Shown here piece after piece: positions 63,874 to 64,000 of a DNA stretch of 64,000 bases. The DNA comes from Vesta saturnalis (taxonomy: Eukaryota; Arthropoda; Insecta; Coleoptera; Lampyridae). How positions within the stretch are numbered: position 1 is the stretch's first letter; the number at the start of each line of letters is the position of its first letter. The stretch spans positions 1-64,000 of the forward strand of contig JARFJB010000396.1 in the NCBI GenBank assembly GCA_036346205.1. The letters are read 5' to 3'. Both the position numbers and the translations under genes were made by a program. The notes under the pieces are model-generated. The model had not been told where the DNA came from. It did not search any database and was given only the letters and a program-made list of their open reading frames with translations.

Positions 63874-64000
63874 TTTCTTTATTATTCCATATTTGGTAAT
63901 TCACGTTTTTAGGCGATGCAATTATTTTGGGAATATAGTTACATAATTGTATTTGTCGTCTAGCGCTTAATGGTGGAATTCCCGCGTCTACAAAGATTGA

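Overview
This looks like repeat-rich nuclear DNA from an arthropod, most likely an insect. It is strongly A/T rich and full of (TA)n, (CA)n and (TAA)n microsatellites. I recognise no host housekeeping gene with exon structure. Almost everything identifiable is a mobile element or its wreckage. Mariner-type transposases with the insect-typical N-terminal DUF4817-like domain, Tc1, CR1/Jockey-type and RLE-type LINEs, Penelope-like elements (PLEs), Polinton-type DNA polymerase B fragments and tRNA-derived SINEs are all present. Nearly every reading frame is broken.

Layout. 0-3 kb: sparse, with a possible densovirus-capsid-like relic and a possible PLE tail. 3-9 kb: a nest made of two inverted copies of an element ending in ACCTTCCAACC, one of which interrupts the left inverted repeat of a mariner-like element (MLE), followed by a second MLE on the minus strand. 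9-15 kb: a small MITE and two MLEs with very long terminal inverted repeats (TIRs), then a ~970 bp palindrome bounded on both sides by (AT)n. 16-20 kb: a truncated MLE, then a Polinton-type polymerase relic split by a Tc1 element that is almost intact. 21-26 kb: a MITE, a hairpin, and a 2.9 kb MLE with ~800 bp TIRs. 26-30 kb: a decayed LINE and a CR1/Jockey-type LINE that has received a 330 bp insertion carrying a structurally perfect tRNA cloverleaf. 31-34 kb: a second tRNA-like gene between inverted flanks, then two PLE tails facing each other around an MLE relic. 34-46.6 kb: PLE, MLE and Polinton fragments, a SINE, and the best preserved PLE (RT plus GIY-YIG nuclease).

46.7-59.9 kb is the most unusual part. 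It is one giant inverted repeat with arms of roughly 5-6 kb and a ~1.9 kb spacer. Each arm carries an 80-residue ORF identical in both arms, a decayed second copy of it, and a gene for a protein with an IVDVQGF motif (intact in the left arm, broken in the right). Each arm also holds long arrays of short palindromic motifs resembling paired SOX/HMG sites, TTCNNNGAA sites and TCAAGGTCA sites. The arrangement recalls viral homologous-region (hr) arrays or a large fold-back element, but I see no transposase, polymerase or integrase in it. It is the best candidate for an undescribed system. A palindrome of this kind can also be an assembly or read artefact, and that must be excluded first.

60-64 kb: a truncated retrocopy of the same tRNA-bearing element, an RLE-type LINE lying exactly between two (TAA)n tracts, and an APE-type LINE endonuclease fragment at the right edge.

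All calls come from reading the sequence by eye and from memory of protein families. No search or folding program was run, and boundaries of degenerate elements are approximate.
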